Below, one piece after another: positions 12,724 through 25,262 of a stretch of 64,000 bases of DNA. The notes beneath the pieces are model-generated. The model searched no databases. It had not been told where the DNA came from and saw nothing but the letters and a program-made list of their open reading frames with translations. Every line of letters begins with the position of its first letter. Within the stretch, counting starts at the first letter, position 1. A program made the translations under genes and the position numbers. This DNA is from Stropharia rugosoannulata (taxonomy: Eukaryota; Basidiomycota; Agaricomycetes; Agaricales; Strophariaceae). The stretch spans positions 3,358,001 through 3,422,000 of the forward strand of contig JANCIK010000003.1 of the NCBI GenBank assembly GCA_028532985.1. Reading direction: 5' to 3'.

Positions 12724-13185
12724 GGAGGAAGAAGGAAAATCGCGCCCAAGAAAGCGCTTTGAGGTCTGCTTGCCACGCTTTGTCTAGGTAACAGACAAGT
12801 GAGCAATTGTACGTACTATCACGACTCCGCAATTGCCAATCTGTGGTGACTCATCGGGAAGCTCGCCGCTGTCCCTCCCATTCTATATAAATGTTCGCCA
12901 TCTTTCATGTTCCGCAAGCGGTTATTGACAGGCAGTTGATTGATATCAGTACTCAGTATATGTAGACGCAATTTGGTTAAATTTATGCATATATTTTTGT
13001 CCATAGCAAACATCCCAGAAACAAGAGTCATAAGTTGGGAATTAACGTGAATAACCAAAAAATGGTTTTGCAAATAACGCAAATAGCCTCTGTCAAGGCA
13101 CAGGTGATAGTCATACTCTACAAAATGGAAAAAAGGTAGATAATAATGCATGGTAACTAACGACAAAGGAGAAGTACGATTTGCC
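12724..13185. other. Gap between MFS start and RPB1 stop
   Basis: Promoter side of the MFS gene and 3' flank of RPB1. It is AT-rich with no recognised gene; an open frame of 115 codons on the minus strand has no protein-like composition. Confidence 0.45.
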
Positions 13186-16100
13186 CTAGTCCCATGACGG
13201 GCTCGACTGGTAAGTGTGGCTTCTAGCTGTACCGTTCTGGTTGTGGGCGGGACTGGAAGGTGACCATGACGGTGAAGTTGGACTATATCCAGGGGACGCA
13301 GGTGAGTAAGCAGGTGCTATGAGATCAATCGCATTAGCATGAGTAGCATCACAGAAGAAATAAACCACCTACATGCGGGCGAGTATGCCGGCGACGTGGG
13401 CGCTACAAAGAGATGTCAGTTCTGAGCTAAATGTAACTTTTTTTAAACATACAATATTTTGGCGAGGATGGCGAGGCCATTGGAGAAGTTGGCGAATATT
13501 TTGGAGACGAAGGTGACATGTGCGCGGGGGCTGCAATAAATTGTACCGTTAGTTCGAGAAGGAAGACATGAATGAGAGAAGACATACAAGCTAGTTGAAA
13601 AGATAGGAAGAAAGAAGAAAGAAAAAAGGAGTTAATGTCGACGGATAATATAGCAAGCCAATGAAACTTACTAGGGGAATCTACATAGAAAGTTAATTAG
13701 CAATTGGAAAACGAAATTAAACGTGAACGAATACTTACAACGTGGAGAGGCAGGGCTGAATGAGGGACTCGTTGGTGAATAACGAGGGGATGTAGGACTG
13801 AAAGACGGCGACTGTGGGCTGTATCGAGGCGACGTGGGCGAGAACGATGGAGATGTAGGCGAGTATCTCGGACTCGTTGGGGAATATCCTGGTGATGTAA
13901 GGTTGAGTGCAGGGGATGTGGGAGAGTAGGTAGGAGATGTCGGCCCTCTGCGATCGTAGAAGGGCGACGTTGCATATGGTGAGGTACCGAAAGGCGACGC
14001 CCCGCCGCTGAAGGGGGACTGTGGCACGAAACTTGGTGATGTTGGAGTGTATGCATTTGGCGAGCTCGGACTGTAACCGCCCCCAGGGGACATACCACCA
14101 GCTCCGCGAGGTGACTGACGATAACCAAGGAACTCGAAATTCGTCGCGTCATCACCCCCGTTGGAGGCGAGAGGAGAGAATGAAGCAGGGTCACCCTTGA
14201 ATGTCCCGTCTTGTTGCCACATTGGGGAATGCGTGTCGTACGGCGTCATTGCCACTTGTCCTGGTGTCATTCCGCCATCTATCTGCGCCGCAAGCATAGA
14301 CTGCACTGGCAGACGATGGTCGACGATAGCGTCCTTTAGCATGTCAATGTCGAGCGCCACTTCGAATGAACCTGTGCCCATGGGAGCCATCTGTCCGAAC
14401 ATAACGTTCTCAGCAATACCGTGGCAGTCATCCTTCTCGCCGACGGCTGCAGCCTCCATCAAAATTTCGACTGTCTCCTCGAACGAACATCTCATAAGAG
14501 CACCAGTGTCCGCACGATTGATACCATGACGAGTAATGGCCATTAACGTTCCGCGATGGGTCATGAGGTCGCACAGTAATGCAAGATGGCGGTAATTGAC
14601 GTAGGAACCGTCGAATTCGATGACTCCACGCAATTCCTTCAAGATTGCTGCACGCGCCGCCTCAATACCAAGGACGTTGAAAATTTCGACGCAGCTGTTC
14701 GAATACGTCCTCCTGAAATCGACGCCATCGATGCACATAACCGTCTTCAAATTGATACCGTCCGTCTCAAGTACCCACTCTTTCTCTTGATCGGTACGGA
14801 TCGTGCCCTCCGCTGTAACGGTGATTTTATCCTGTTCTGTCAAGAAGACACGATTAATGCCCTTGACACCACGAAGGCTGACGGAGTTGAGCATGGCGCC
14901 CTCAAGTTGCCTGAGGAAGATATCCTCGTCGGGAGCACCCTCTTCTTCCTTTTCGCCTCCCAACACACGACAACGAATGATGAGCTTGTCCGAGTTGTCT
15001 TCACTCCAGATGACGAACAAGTCGGTTTTGAAGCTCTCCGCGATACGGCCAGCAACGTAGTGCATAGTAAGCTTGCGATCAATCATCTTTGCACGATCAA
15101 GTTCGAGGCGAAGGAGCCACGGTGATTGCAGGTGCAGCTTCGACTCGATCTCCTCATCAGGAATGGCGAAGAACGACTCGACAAAGACCGAATCTTCCTC
15201 AATGATAGTCGAACTTGGGTCAGGGTCATACCAAATTTCGACTGCAGCGGTAACCGTTCGGAGGGAAGTGTATGCAAGTTCCTGTTGAACATTCTTCGCT
15301 AGCTCGGATAACCGCGCAATCGCCGGCTCCAGATAGACAGTTAATGACGGCGTTTTGATGTTCGTCGCAACATTGATAATTTCCTTGAGACGCGGAACAC
15401 CGAGCGTAACGTTCTTACTAGATACACCAGCATAATGGAACGTGTTGAGTGTCATTTGGGTAGCAGGCTCTCCAATAGACTGTGCTGCGAGGGTACCACA
15501 CATCTCTCCAGGGTGCACGATCGACTGGTTGAATTTCGTCTCGACTTCACCAATCACCCAGTCGAAGGCTTCCCGCGTTAAATGCCACCTTTCCAGTACA
15601 CGACGCGAAGCGAACGTAGCGCGTAAGTGCATACGGAAGGTCAACGTAGCATTCTCCTGGGCTTCCTTGCTGAGAGGATCGTCGCCACGGACGACAACCA
15701 GCCGCTTGCCCAATTCCTGTACGGCCTCAACGATGTACGCCGGCTCGAGATCACTGGGCTTGCGACGGTCGATATGGAAGATCTGGATCGCATTCTGCAC
15801 TATGCGCAGAAGGTTAACAGGTAGATAATGTGGCTGGTTGGTAGACACGCGAGGGAAGATGAAATGACGGAGGACTCGACGATCTTCGCATAACTGTGTA
15901 TACTCTTCATCGAGCTTGCTCTGCAGCTCCAACGAACTGTCGTCGATTCCGACTTGAAGGACGCCCGGCAAAAAGCCTCCAGCGGGATCCGTAACATCGA
16001 CGCGATAATTATGCTCGAAGTCGCGGTCGCTTAGTCCAAATGTTTCGATGGTCTGCTTTTCAATGAAAGCTCCATCCATGCCATCTTCGCCATATGCAAA

Positions 16101-19100
16101 TTGGATCAAGTCGCCCAACGAGTTGCGGACAGTTCCGTCATAGCACACCTGCACGTCTTCCAGAGCTTTGACGAGACGACGCTGGATGTAACCCGTCTCG
16201 GCGGTCTTCACTGCAGTATCGATAAGACCTTCACGACCAGCCATGGCATGGAAGAAGAACTCCTGCGGCGTCAGCCCACGCAAATAGGAATTCTCGACGA
16301 AACCACGCGACTCGGGGCTGAAATCATCCTTTGTGAAATGTGGCAGCGTGCGATGGCGGAAGCCAAAAGGAATACGTCGTCCTTCCACAGATTGCTGTCC
16401 GACACAAACTGACATCTGAGAAATGTTGATGAACGAACCCTTGGAACCAGCAACCACCATCTGCTTGACATTGTTGTCTTCTTTCAAATGCTTTTGGGCA
16501 TATTGACCAGAGGTATCACGGGCCAAGTTCAACTGACGTTCGACCAAACTCTCGAACGACTCGCGAATGGTCATACCGGGCGAAGCCTTAAGGCGATCAT
16601 GAGTGGCATCGTCGATAATTTGGGCGACGTTATTCTTCCTCTCGGCAATAGTTTGCGTGATGTAGTTCATCGTTGCAGAATCAGCTATCGTGTCGCCAAT
16701 GCCAATACTGAACCCATTGTGGAAGAGCCAGTAATTCACCACCATTTGTAAACCTGTGAAAAGCTGGCGAGTAGCTTCGGGTCCTTTCTCACGGAACACG
16801 ACGTGCACAAGACCACCTTGCGATGCACCGACGGTCTTCTTCTCCACAATTCCGTATATCAGTTCGCCATTTTCGATGAGAATACCGTCGTCAAAGACTG
16901 GATGATTTGATTTCGGGTCAGGCGCACGTGAGATGTTGATACCGCGGGGAATCGTCAGACTAAGTATTTGCTTTCCGGTCCAAAGGGGTTTAGGCTTGAT
17001 GATAGCAGGTATAGGTACGGTACCGTCCCACTCAGGCACCCAGAGAAGAATATTCTGGACCGCATTCCAATCAAGGAAGGTATCGCGCAAAGTGAACTTT
17101 CGGATACCACAGAGAGTATCCTGCACGATTCCCATAACAGGCTTGTTGGCTTGAGGCGAGATGATCTATTGGGCTGTATTCAGTACGCTGATAACTCATG
17201 TACGTTTGTAGCACTGACCTGTCGCGGAACCCAGGCAATCTGACTAAGCTCAGCACGCGTTTCTTCACTTTGAGGAACACTAGGAAAAATTATATAGGCG
17301 TTGAATTTCTATAACAAACGACATAACATACTGCATGTTCATTTCATCTCCATCGAAGTCGGCGTTATATGGCGGCGTTCTAAAATAAGTTATTAATGTG
17401 CCAGGCACTCTTGCTGCACTATCAACTTACACCGAGAGATTGAGACGGAAAGCTGTCAAATATGTCAGTTTTCTGCTTGATATACATCATATCATCAAGC
17501 TTACTGGAATAGGGCATAAGCTTCACTCTGTGACTCATCATACTCATTTTATGCAGAGACGGCTGACGATTGAAAAGAACGTAGCTGAGATTGACAGTCA
17601 GTCCCCATGTGCTTCTATATGAGATAGAACATTAGGCTCACTCTCCGTCCTTTAAATGACGTTCCACAATCCATCCGTACTGCAAAAAAGCATCCGCGCG
17701 CTTGTTATACCGGAGATCAATACGCTCTCCGGTGTCGCGAACGACATATCGTGCACCAGGGTATGTTGTGGGCCCATTGCGCACCAACTCTTGCAGGTAT
17801 GCAATGTTGTATGGTGTAACTACACAAATCAATTATCATTAGTCTTGCAAAATCAGCAAGTGCATCCACATACCTCGCTCTGGGAACGTCAAATTCATTG
17901 CTATGCTCCTCGGCACACCGACCTCATCAAGCTGCAGATTGGGATCACCAGTGATAACAGTACGCGCCGAGAAGTCAACACGTTTTCCCATCAGATTTCC
18001 ACGCAGACGACCTTCTTTGCCCTTTAGTCGGGCACGAATTGCCTTCACAGGCCTGCCCGATTTCTGAAGGGCTTGCGGAATACCAGCAATATCGTTGTCC
18101 ATGTAAGTAGCGACGTGGAACTAACATCACCGCTCAGTCCCATATCAGTGGCAGACAGAAGAAATTGCAATACCTGAAGCAACTGCTCGAACTCAGTAAT
18201 GACGTGCGCAGGCGCACCTTCCTGTTCGCAGCGACGGACGTTTGCAGAGGCTTTGATGATGTCACCAAGCTTGTAAGTCAAATCATCCTCGCTGCGCATG
18301 GCGCCTCCATCGACGGCAATACTAGGGCGTACGGGCGGCGGCGGTACAGGCATGACGGTTAAAATCATCCATTCGGGTCTGGCGTACTCATCGGAAAGAC
18401 CAAGGAGGTGCAGATCGTGGTCAGACATCTTCTTGAATACGGTGTAAACCTCCGACGGAGTGATCAGCCTCTTATCGGGCTGCATCGCCTTCATGTCCTG
18501 TATACATGTTAAAAGGAGGTACAATGAAAGTGAAGCCATGAAAGCTCACGTCATCGTCGTCTTTAGCCTTCTTGTACTGTACAAAAAGCTTGAGTCCTTC
18601 TTTACGAACGAGTGGCTGGACATGTCCACAACCGCCGTGACCTTTCTTCACTTCCTCGTTTTCAGGGTCAGCACCCTCTTCCTTTGGATCGTCCGGCTCG
18701 CAAATCATTTTCGTCTTGCAATGCGACCACACAACGGACATCCGCGCTTTGGGATCGCGGATGTGACGGATTTTTTCCGCGAAATTGGGGTCCAACTTAC
18801 AGTACGACGCGGGGGGGGGAAAGTTCAGAGTAACATGTGAATGAAAACGTCAGCATACATATCTACGAGACAACAGTCTCCCATAGATTGCGAAACAGAC
18901 AACACAGCAAGTAACACAGGGGGCAGTCAAAATAACTAGAAAGTGCAGGGCCTCTTGGTCCACATCTCTTGCTGCTTAACAGCTGAGAGTGGTCGGCCAA
19001 TATCCATCTCAGCTAGCAAGGCCTCGACGGCACATGCAGCTCATTTTTTCCGCACTCCTCGTTCAGCCCCCATTTCACCGCGCGACCTCGTGTCTAACCG

Positions 19101-19788
19101 GCCCCGGGCAGGTGCAATAGGATCGACGCGGCGATCAAGCGACCGAAAACGCGCGCCATATGATCCCCTGCCACGGGTGGAAGGACGCCCTCGATTGTCA
19201 AGGGACTACCGTGGTGCGGGTTTGGGGTTCTCCATGGGATGTGGAGAGAGCCCCCAGAAAATTGGGATGGTGGGGTACGAAACGAGCAGAGGAAAGTGAA
19301 CAGCATAACTCACAATGTCAGCTTTAAGCTTGCCACAATTGACACATATACTCTCCAGAATCTTCTTCACTTTTATGATAAACCCTGAAAGAAAAGGATG
19401 TCGTAGGAACGGATGCCCTTCAGAGAAAAAATGGGTGGCCGCGTACCAGGGTGGAAGACTGGCCTTGCCAGCTCAATGTGGCCAAAATGCCCAGGACACT
19501 CCGACATACCTTCACCACAAGTCTGGCACTTGAAATTGCGGTCGATCGTGCCCATGCGAGGGTCCATCAGTCCACCTATCTTTGGCTTGTGTGTGGTTTC
19601 ATCCATGACTTCAGGATGCTCGATTTTGGCAACAGAGATAGCTTTCTGTGGGCAAAGGAATGATATGTCAGCAAACGAAGAAAAGCAGAGGAGTTACTCA
19701 CAATCTCTTCCGGAGAGAGAATACCGAACTGAACCTCCTTCACTTTGCGGATGGGCGCCGCCGAGTAGGCAAACTGATGACCAAGCAT
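13186..19788 (-). CDS. RPB1: RNA polymerase II largest subunit RPB1
   Basis: Catalytic subunit of RNA polymerase II. The start [20 protein letters not shown] is at 19788. A zinc-binding clamp follows ([20 protein letters not shown]). The metal-binding catalytic motif [12 protein letters not shown] lies in a short exon near 17330-17385. The trigger-loop region (LNTFHYAG) and cleft lie in the long exon 13739-17135. The carboxy-terminal domain starts near 14070 and has about 20 heptad-like units (YSPTSPS type), many with Arg or Lys at position 7 and Phe replacing Tyr1. The CTD end is spread over small exons: one of 9 nt (13672-13680), others near 13450-13540 and 13380-13410, and the last ending SSPSWD. 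A 518-nt intron at 18796-19313 interrupts the N-terminal region between LKADI and [10 protein letters not shown]. The remaining introns are short. Confidence 0.96.
18796..19313 (-). other. Unusually long intron of RPB1
   Basis: Donor GTGAGT follows LKADI and the acceptor precedes LDPNFAEK. At 518 nt it is about ten times longer than most introns in the window and is GC-rich in its middle. It carries a 118-codon open frame on the plus strand (18943-19299) of low plausibility. I see no snoRNA boxes or inverted terminal repeats. Confidence 0.75.
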
Positions 19789-21800
19789 GGTGGGTTTATG
19801 CTGGGGAAATGACTATGCTGTGAATTTTGTTGTAAACAGTAGAAACCGATATCCTGGAGCGCGGGAAACAGGTAACGAGGTGTATTATTGACTATAGATA
19901 TATTGTGTTTCGTTCTTGAAAGACTTGGGGGGGTACGCAACAGCTTTTACGGGCTAAAAGCTGGGATATGAAAAGAGAAGAGAGGGACCGGAAAAGGAGG
20001 AAAATTGACGCAGAGTGCTGTTATGCAGCAGAGAACGGCGGCAGCAAGTCAAGGGGACCTATTGTGCCACTGTAAGGGGGGATGGGAGGTGTTTTGAGCG
20101 TCCAGCAGGTTGTGCTCAAGAGTTGCGTGGTGGTTCAAGGACAACCAACGATGGCCACCAGCTTTTCGACTCCGCTACAAAGTCGGCCCCGCTTATGTCA
20201 CAATGCTGTGGTCAAGTCACATGTGACAGCAAACACCATCCCCGACTTTGCCCCGTACCCCATACAAGGCGAGTCACCAGCACCTCTGCCATGGGCTTCA
20301 TTTCATTTCCATTCCAATGACACGGCCTTAGGCCAACACTGAAGAAAACACGCGGCAGAGGCTACGACTACCAGAAATATGGATTCAGGCAGATTCAGGC
20401 GGAGCTTCACATCAGTCAAAACTGTCTAAAAGCCCCTTGATGACCGTTGTCAAAATCTGATCATCTCTCGAGAAACTCGTCGCCGTCACCGCCGAAACCC
20501 TTGGTCTATCTAATTAACTTATGTCGCCAGTACGTATGCTCGCCGGGAAAGTCTTATCTCGTTCTACATTGATAGCACATACCTTGGGACTGCTCTCTGT
20601 TTTGATCACGCTGGCTCAGATCTTCGACAGACCTGGGAGCATCTTCGATGTCTGGAGCCGCTAATAACGCATGCTACTACTCTGCTTCGCCCGCCACTGA
20701 ATACCTACTATAATACTGTGAAGGTCTTTGGATTAAATTTCTGTCACGTTCGGCGACGTTCTTATCGCCACCTTTTTATTCTTGGTAGCGCATGATTCAT
20801 GAGCTCTACTCATGACCGGCATTGGGTTAAAAATAATTGTGTTAAATTAAGTAACCGGTACGCAGCCGACATCTACTTAGTACTCCTAGGGTGTGAGGTC
20901 GTCAAAGGAGCGCGGCATTGTCGATGACTGTATTTTCAAAAGCTCGCCTCCAACGAACGCCTAGGGTCATTTTCACCAGTGCAAGTGTCTTATCTGCTGT
21001 TCGAAACCTTGATGCACCTCTCATTGACAAATAATACCGCACTTGGAAACGTATGGCGCATCGTTCAGAAACCATCAAGAGAAGGTGAAGCGATGCAAAA
21101 CAGGCAAATGTTTGGGCGAAGCTCAGAAACTCAAAGGTAGGAAGGGATTACTTGGTCTGCAGAATGCTCTGAAGTGGATTGGAAAGATCAGCACAGGTGA
21201 GAAGGTCAGGTAATGAAATGACAGTCTTGGCATAATACCATTCTTATCTACTCGTATATAGTACGCCAAAGCTGCGCTGCTTTCATGCCTGCAAAAAAAG
21301 CATCGTTGTGAGTACTGTGACAAGAATAAAATAGAAAAATAAAAAATAAATAAAAATAAAAAAAGAAGGAGGAGGAGGAAAAGAAGGAGGGGATTTTTCT
21401 GGAGAATAAACAGTAATATGACACTCAGTCCCTCTTTGTCTATCTGTTGCACCTACAACCTTGTTCAATGGAGCTGGGTACGTGTATTAATATAACGGCG
21501 ATGAACCATAGATGAGCCTGCCGTTCAGAAACAAAAAATTGAACGATCAGAATTTGAGCTAGATATCGTGCTTTGGACTTTTTTTCGAATGGAAAAGCTC
21601 GAAATCGTGCACGCGGAAACGATACTTGAGCGTTGCTTGAGCGATGGTCTTGACTCTTGAAGTCGCCGCGAGACTATGTAAGGGCGTGCTAACACAAACA
21701 AATACCAGAAATTTCGCGTGCCGATACTCCCGCTCGCCGACCTCGGCGTCGCGCGCGCATCAGCGTGTCTCCTACACCTCCGTTCTCTATCCCAACCACA
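19789..21800. other. Long divergent intergenic region, RPB1 and MRP49
   Basis: Two kilobases between the start of RPB1 (minus) and the start of MRP49 (plus). No conserved protein is readable. A polypurine A/G-rich tract lies at about 21325-21400. Short open frames here have no recognisable features. It probably holds both promoters; the left 300 bp next to RPB1 is pyrimidine-rich on the coding strand. Confidence 0.45.
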
Positions 21801-22675
21801 ATGCCCCCGCGCTCGGAGACCCTCCCCGGCGGCATCATCCGCCTGCAGAAGCTTATTTCGGAGCTCAACACCGCCCCAAAGCTCGCTCTCCATGGCGTCA
21901 AGTCTCTGCGCGTGGCTTTCTCCCCGCAGGGGGACCACATTGGTGCACGGTGAGTCCTCCCGTTCCTCAAACTCCCACTTATGAGCTCCGCGAACCGTCA
22001 ATATCTCTTGAGCTCTTCAAGGCATTTGCTGACGTCGTTCGTTGGCACTGGCCATGCAGACATTTCGTGAAGGAGCAACTGCCGCGGATACGTTGGGCAA
22101 ACCCGGCTCTGCCAATCGAGGTGCAGAAGGTGCGCAAAACACCAGAAGAGAAGTGGCGGCCAGAGTTAGAAATAGAGCTTGGTGCGTCCTGCATTCCTGC
22201 ATAAAATCAACACGTTCCAACTTAAAGCTCTATGCTTTCTCTCCAACTTGTACATCTTTGTTCACCTCGGCTGAAAATGATCACTTTAACACCCAACCTC
22301 GTTTCTACTTGGATATATATGCTCTCAGAAAACGGCAGCATCACGAAGGTCGATATGCAAAACAAAGTGTCAACAGTGATTGCGGAAGAGTTGATGGAAG
22401 TGGCTGGGGGAGACGTATGGAAGAGGCATGCCTTTGCGAGTCGGAACGCAGGAATTCCCGTCCTTCCTGGCGGGTCCCAGCTTGCCTTGATCCAGGAAGA
22501 GATTAACGGGAAGGTTACCGAGAAGAGGCAGTCATCCAAAGCATTGCCTACTCTTCAGGAATACCTCAAAGCCAACCCAAAGAAAGCCGCCGAATTGGCT
22601 CAGAAGAAGTCAATTATATCAAAAGACACGTCGACCTCAGCAACCAAAGAGAAGCCTAAGAAAACTCAGGCTTAA
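21801..22675 (+). CDS. Mitochondrial ribosomal protein, L51/S25/CI-B8 family (MRP49/mL61-like)
   Basis: Small thioredoxin-fold protein of the mitochondrial ribosome. Exons are 21801-21949, 22060-22181 and 22329-22675. The start is MPPRSETLPGGIIRLQKLIS. The fold core is HGVKSLRVAFSPQGDHIGAR, then HFVKEQLPRIRWANPALPIE, the arrangement typical of MRP49 and CI-B8 proteins (conserved LPRI/LKxxNPxxP). The tail is lysine-rich (KAAELAQKKS, KEKPKKTQA). An upstream in-frame ATG twelve codons earlier is possible; I prefer 21801 because the protein then starts as in relatives. It ends 89 bp from the GET2 stop, in convergent orientation. Confidence 0.82.
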
Positions 22676-22764
22676 TCCTTCTTTCAGACTTTTTATATCA
22701 TATATGCGTAAATTAATGCAGGACACCGCTCTGTGACGTGGCTAATGTAGAAAACGACATGCGT

Positions 22765-24054
22765 CTATGACTGTGCTTGCGCGAACCAGCCAGAGAAATA
22801 GATGATGAAACCAATACCAACTACTAAACCGGACAAGTCATCTAAGAATAAGGACCCCATTTGCATGTATTTCAGAGAATTTGTGATGATTGAAGGCAGG
22901 GGCGGGGGCAAGTGTGGCATGGCCAATGCCAGCAGGGTAGGTGGTTGGACAGCATCCTAGAGCACCAATCAGTATCTTGGCATTGAAATCAGTATATGTG
23001 TGCGACTTACGAAACCAGAAAATATCCGCAGAGAGTGCAGTGCAATCTGCAGGGTGGTAAACGCCCAAAAGAAAGGCTACATATACTGTTAGCGAGTATC
23101 TCAACGGTGAAAGAAGCAGATTTCCACGCACCACAATGTGGACCTTGAATGTTTCGAGCGTTGTTTCAAGTAGCGGACTCCGCTTCCCAAGATCCGCCCA
23201 CCTTTTCCATAAGCCTCCGACCGTCCACGCAACGCTTTCACCCGTCACTTCTGTATGCATATTCGGCTCAACCCAAAGAACGAAGTACGCCAACAAACAC
23301 CACATGGCGACCAGATGCAGTAATGGAAGGACTTTCTGCAGCTTAGTTTTTGGTTTGGGAGGCTCGGCGTTCATGTTCATACCGAACCCAGGCATTTTGG
23401 CTTCCATAGGGAATGCTCCGCCTCCAGCGCCCCCGCCAAGTTGGGAGGCCATGAGTGCGGCGAACGGGTTGTCCATCCGCCCCAGGTCTGCAGGCTCCTT
23501 TTCGCCAGTGGCGGCGGGCAGTTGGGGCGCTGCCCCTCGACTGCTACCGCTGGTGTCACTTTGTGTCGACGCATGCATAAGAGCCTGGATGAATTCCTGC
23601 TGCTGCTCCGGACTCCAAACGGACGAGTTTGGCGTGCTTGTCATCATCTCTTCGAAGGGGTTGATGCTGCCCGCGGCGGTCGTGCTCGTGCCAGTGCTCA
23701 TGCCGCTCGTGGTGCGTGGGCGAGGCGTGGCGCCGCTGGCGCGGCGGGTGGGCTGGGGGCTGGGGGAAGGGGACGGCGATGAGTGATTTCGTACAGAGGG
23801 CATGTCGCTGCTTTCTTCGCCCAGGAAGTTGCGCGCTCCCGTAGCAGCGAGCGGGGGATCTACGACGTGCTGTCAGTCATCGGCGAGACAAGCGTACGCG
23901 TGATCCATGCGCTCGGCGTGCGGGCGTGCTTACCATCGTGAAGGAAGGCAGGGGCATCCTCGCCCCGCGCGGATGTTGTTAAGCGGGCGAGCCTGTCGGC
24001 GCCGCGGTTGAGGATGGCCTTTCGTCGTGCTTCTGCGCGCGCTGCAGCAGACAT
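22765..24054 (-). CDS. GET2: GET complex subunit GET2-like
   Basis: Endoplasmic reticulum receptor subunit for guided entry of tail-anchored proteins. The start MSAAARAEARRKAILNRG at 24054 holds the cluster of basic residues that recruits the GET3 ATPase, followed by DRLARLTTSARGEDAP. A Ser/Pro/Thr-rich linker follows, then INPFEEM, a Met/Gly-rich stretch, and three hydrophobic helices (LLHLVAMWCLLAYFVLWV; PFFWAFTTLQIALHSLRIF; LDDLSGLVVGIGFIIYFSGW). The C-terminus is GWFAQAQS, stopping at 22765. The open frame continues upstream of 24054 without an ATG, so 24054 is chosen. A divergent 160-bp promoter is shared with the histidinol-phosphatase gene. Confidence 0.85.
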
Positions 24055-24214
24055 TGGCGTGGAGGGTGTAAGAGACGTGGCACGGCGACTGCCAGTCGTG
24101 ATTTCATAGCGGATGTTTGGTTGTGAATCCCGATCCAAACATGGCGATCGTTGAGGCGGCTGTCCGGTTCGATAAGAAGTTAAGAACCAACCTCAACCCT
24201 TTCTCACCTCTACC
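24055..24214. promoter_or_regulatory. Short bidirectional promoter GET2 / histidinol-phosphatase
   Basis: Only 160 bp separate the two divergent start codons, so regulatory sites must be shared or overlap the 5' untranslated regions. No specific motif is claimed. Confidence 0.5.
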
Positions 24215-25262
24215 ATGCCCCACAGCCATCACTCACATTCTGGTCAGTACTGCAAACATGCTCTAGGGAGTCTCGGGGACGTTGTTCTAGAAGCGATAAA
24301 GCAAGGCTTCACGCTGTACGGTCTCACCGAGCACGTCCCGCGCTACCGCCAGGTCGATCTCTACCCAGAAGAAGTGATTAGTCCTCCATCTTCCCCGCCC
24401 ATACGCACCGCTTCTTAGAACTATCACAGAGAAACCTGTCCCCTGACGAACTGGCTACTCAGTTCAGACGATTTTTGGAGGAGGCGCACCGCTTGAAAGT
24501 CGCGTATGCATCACAGATAACCCTCCTTGTCGGTCTCGAGACGGAGTATATTACAGAAATTGATCTTACTAGACTGGAGCAGATTCTGAAGGACAATACT
24601 GGGCGGATTGAATATGTCGTAGGGTCGATACACCACGTCAACGGCGTCCCCATCGACTTTGACGAACAAACCTACCAGCGCGCCATCGCGAGCTTCACCG
24701 ACGTGCCTGAGACTGGGCGTCAGGAGGCGCTTCTATCAGGATACTTCGACGCGCAGTACGAACTGATGCAGCGTTTTGAACCAGAGATAATTGGCCATTT
24801 CGATCTGTGCCGACTGTATACTCCTGTCCTGCGCTTCGCGGACTTCCCAGCGGTCCTGGAAAAGGTGAAGCGTAACATCGCGTTTGCTGTGAATTATGGC
24901 GCTCTGTTTGAGCTTAATGCAGCAGCGTTCCGGAAGAAATGGGACACGGCGTATCCTGCCGACGACATAGTGAAAGTAAGTCCGTTTAATCTCACATTGC
25001 GACGTCAGATTATTCTAACATGGCGGTAAAGATTATACTAGAGCATGGCGGGAAATTTGCTCTGTCTGATGACAGCCATGGACCTCAGGCTGTTGGATTA
25101 AACTATCACAGGCTCCCTGCCTACATGAAGTCGGTGGGGATATCTGAGCTATGGTATCTAGAAACTTCACCCACTCCCAATTTCTCCGGGAGATCAACAC
25201 AGGCGGTCAAGATGGTCGGTGATTGCCTGATGAACGCATTTTGGATAAATCATTCGCAATAA
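24215..25262 (+). CDS. HIS2: Histidinol-phosphatase (PHP family)
   Basis: Hydrolyses histidinol phosphate in histidine biosynthesis. Exons are 24215-24373, 24430-24975 and 25032-25262. The N-terminus MPHSHHSHSGQYCKHALG carries the metal-binding His cluster of the polymerase-and-histidinol-phosphatase (PHP) fold, then GLTEHVPRY. Other metal-site motifs are GLETEYI, VGSIHHVNG, IGHFDLCR and the C-terminal FALSDDSHGPQAVG. Length and order match fungal HIS2. The first intron is placed so that VDLYPEE joins RNLSPDELATQF in frame (56 nt), and the second so that VK joins IILEHGGKF. It ends SHSQ-like (NAFWINHSQ). The gene looks intact. Confidence 0.93.

Noticed and set aside
12819..13166. 115-codon minus-strand frame next to RPB1
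   Set aside because: Random-looking composition in the 3' flank of RPB1.
14586..15125. 179-codon plus-strand frame inside RPB1
   Set aside because: It lies wholly opposite the well-conserved RPB1 long exon; its openness follows from RPB1 codon bias.
18943..19299. 118-codon plus-strand frame in the RPB1 intron
   Set aside because: Composition is arginine/serine-biased as expected from GC-rich DNA; no domain or promoter is evident.
20437..20460. Possible C/D snoRNA boxes (TGATGA and CTGA)
   Set aside because: The boxes are too close together and no terminal stem or second pair is present.
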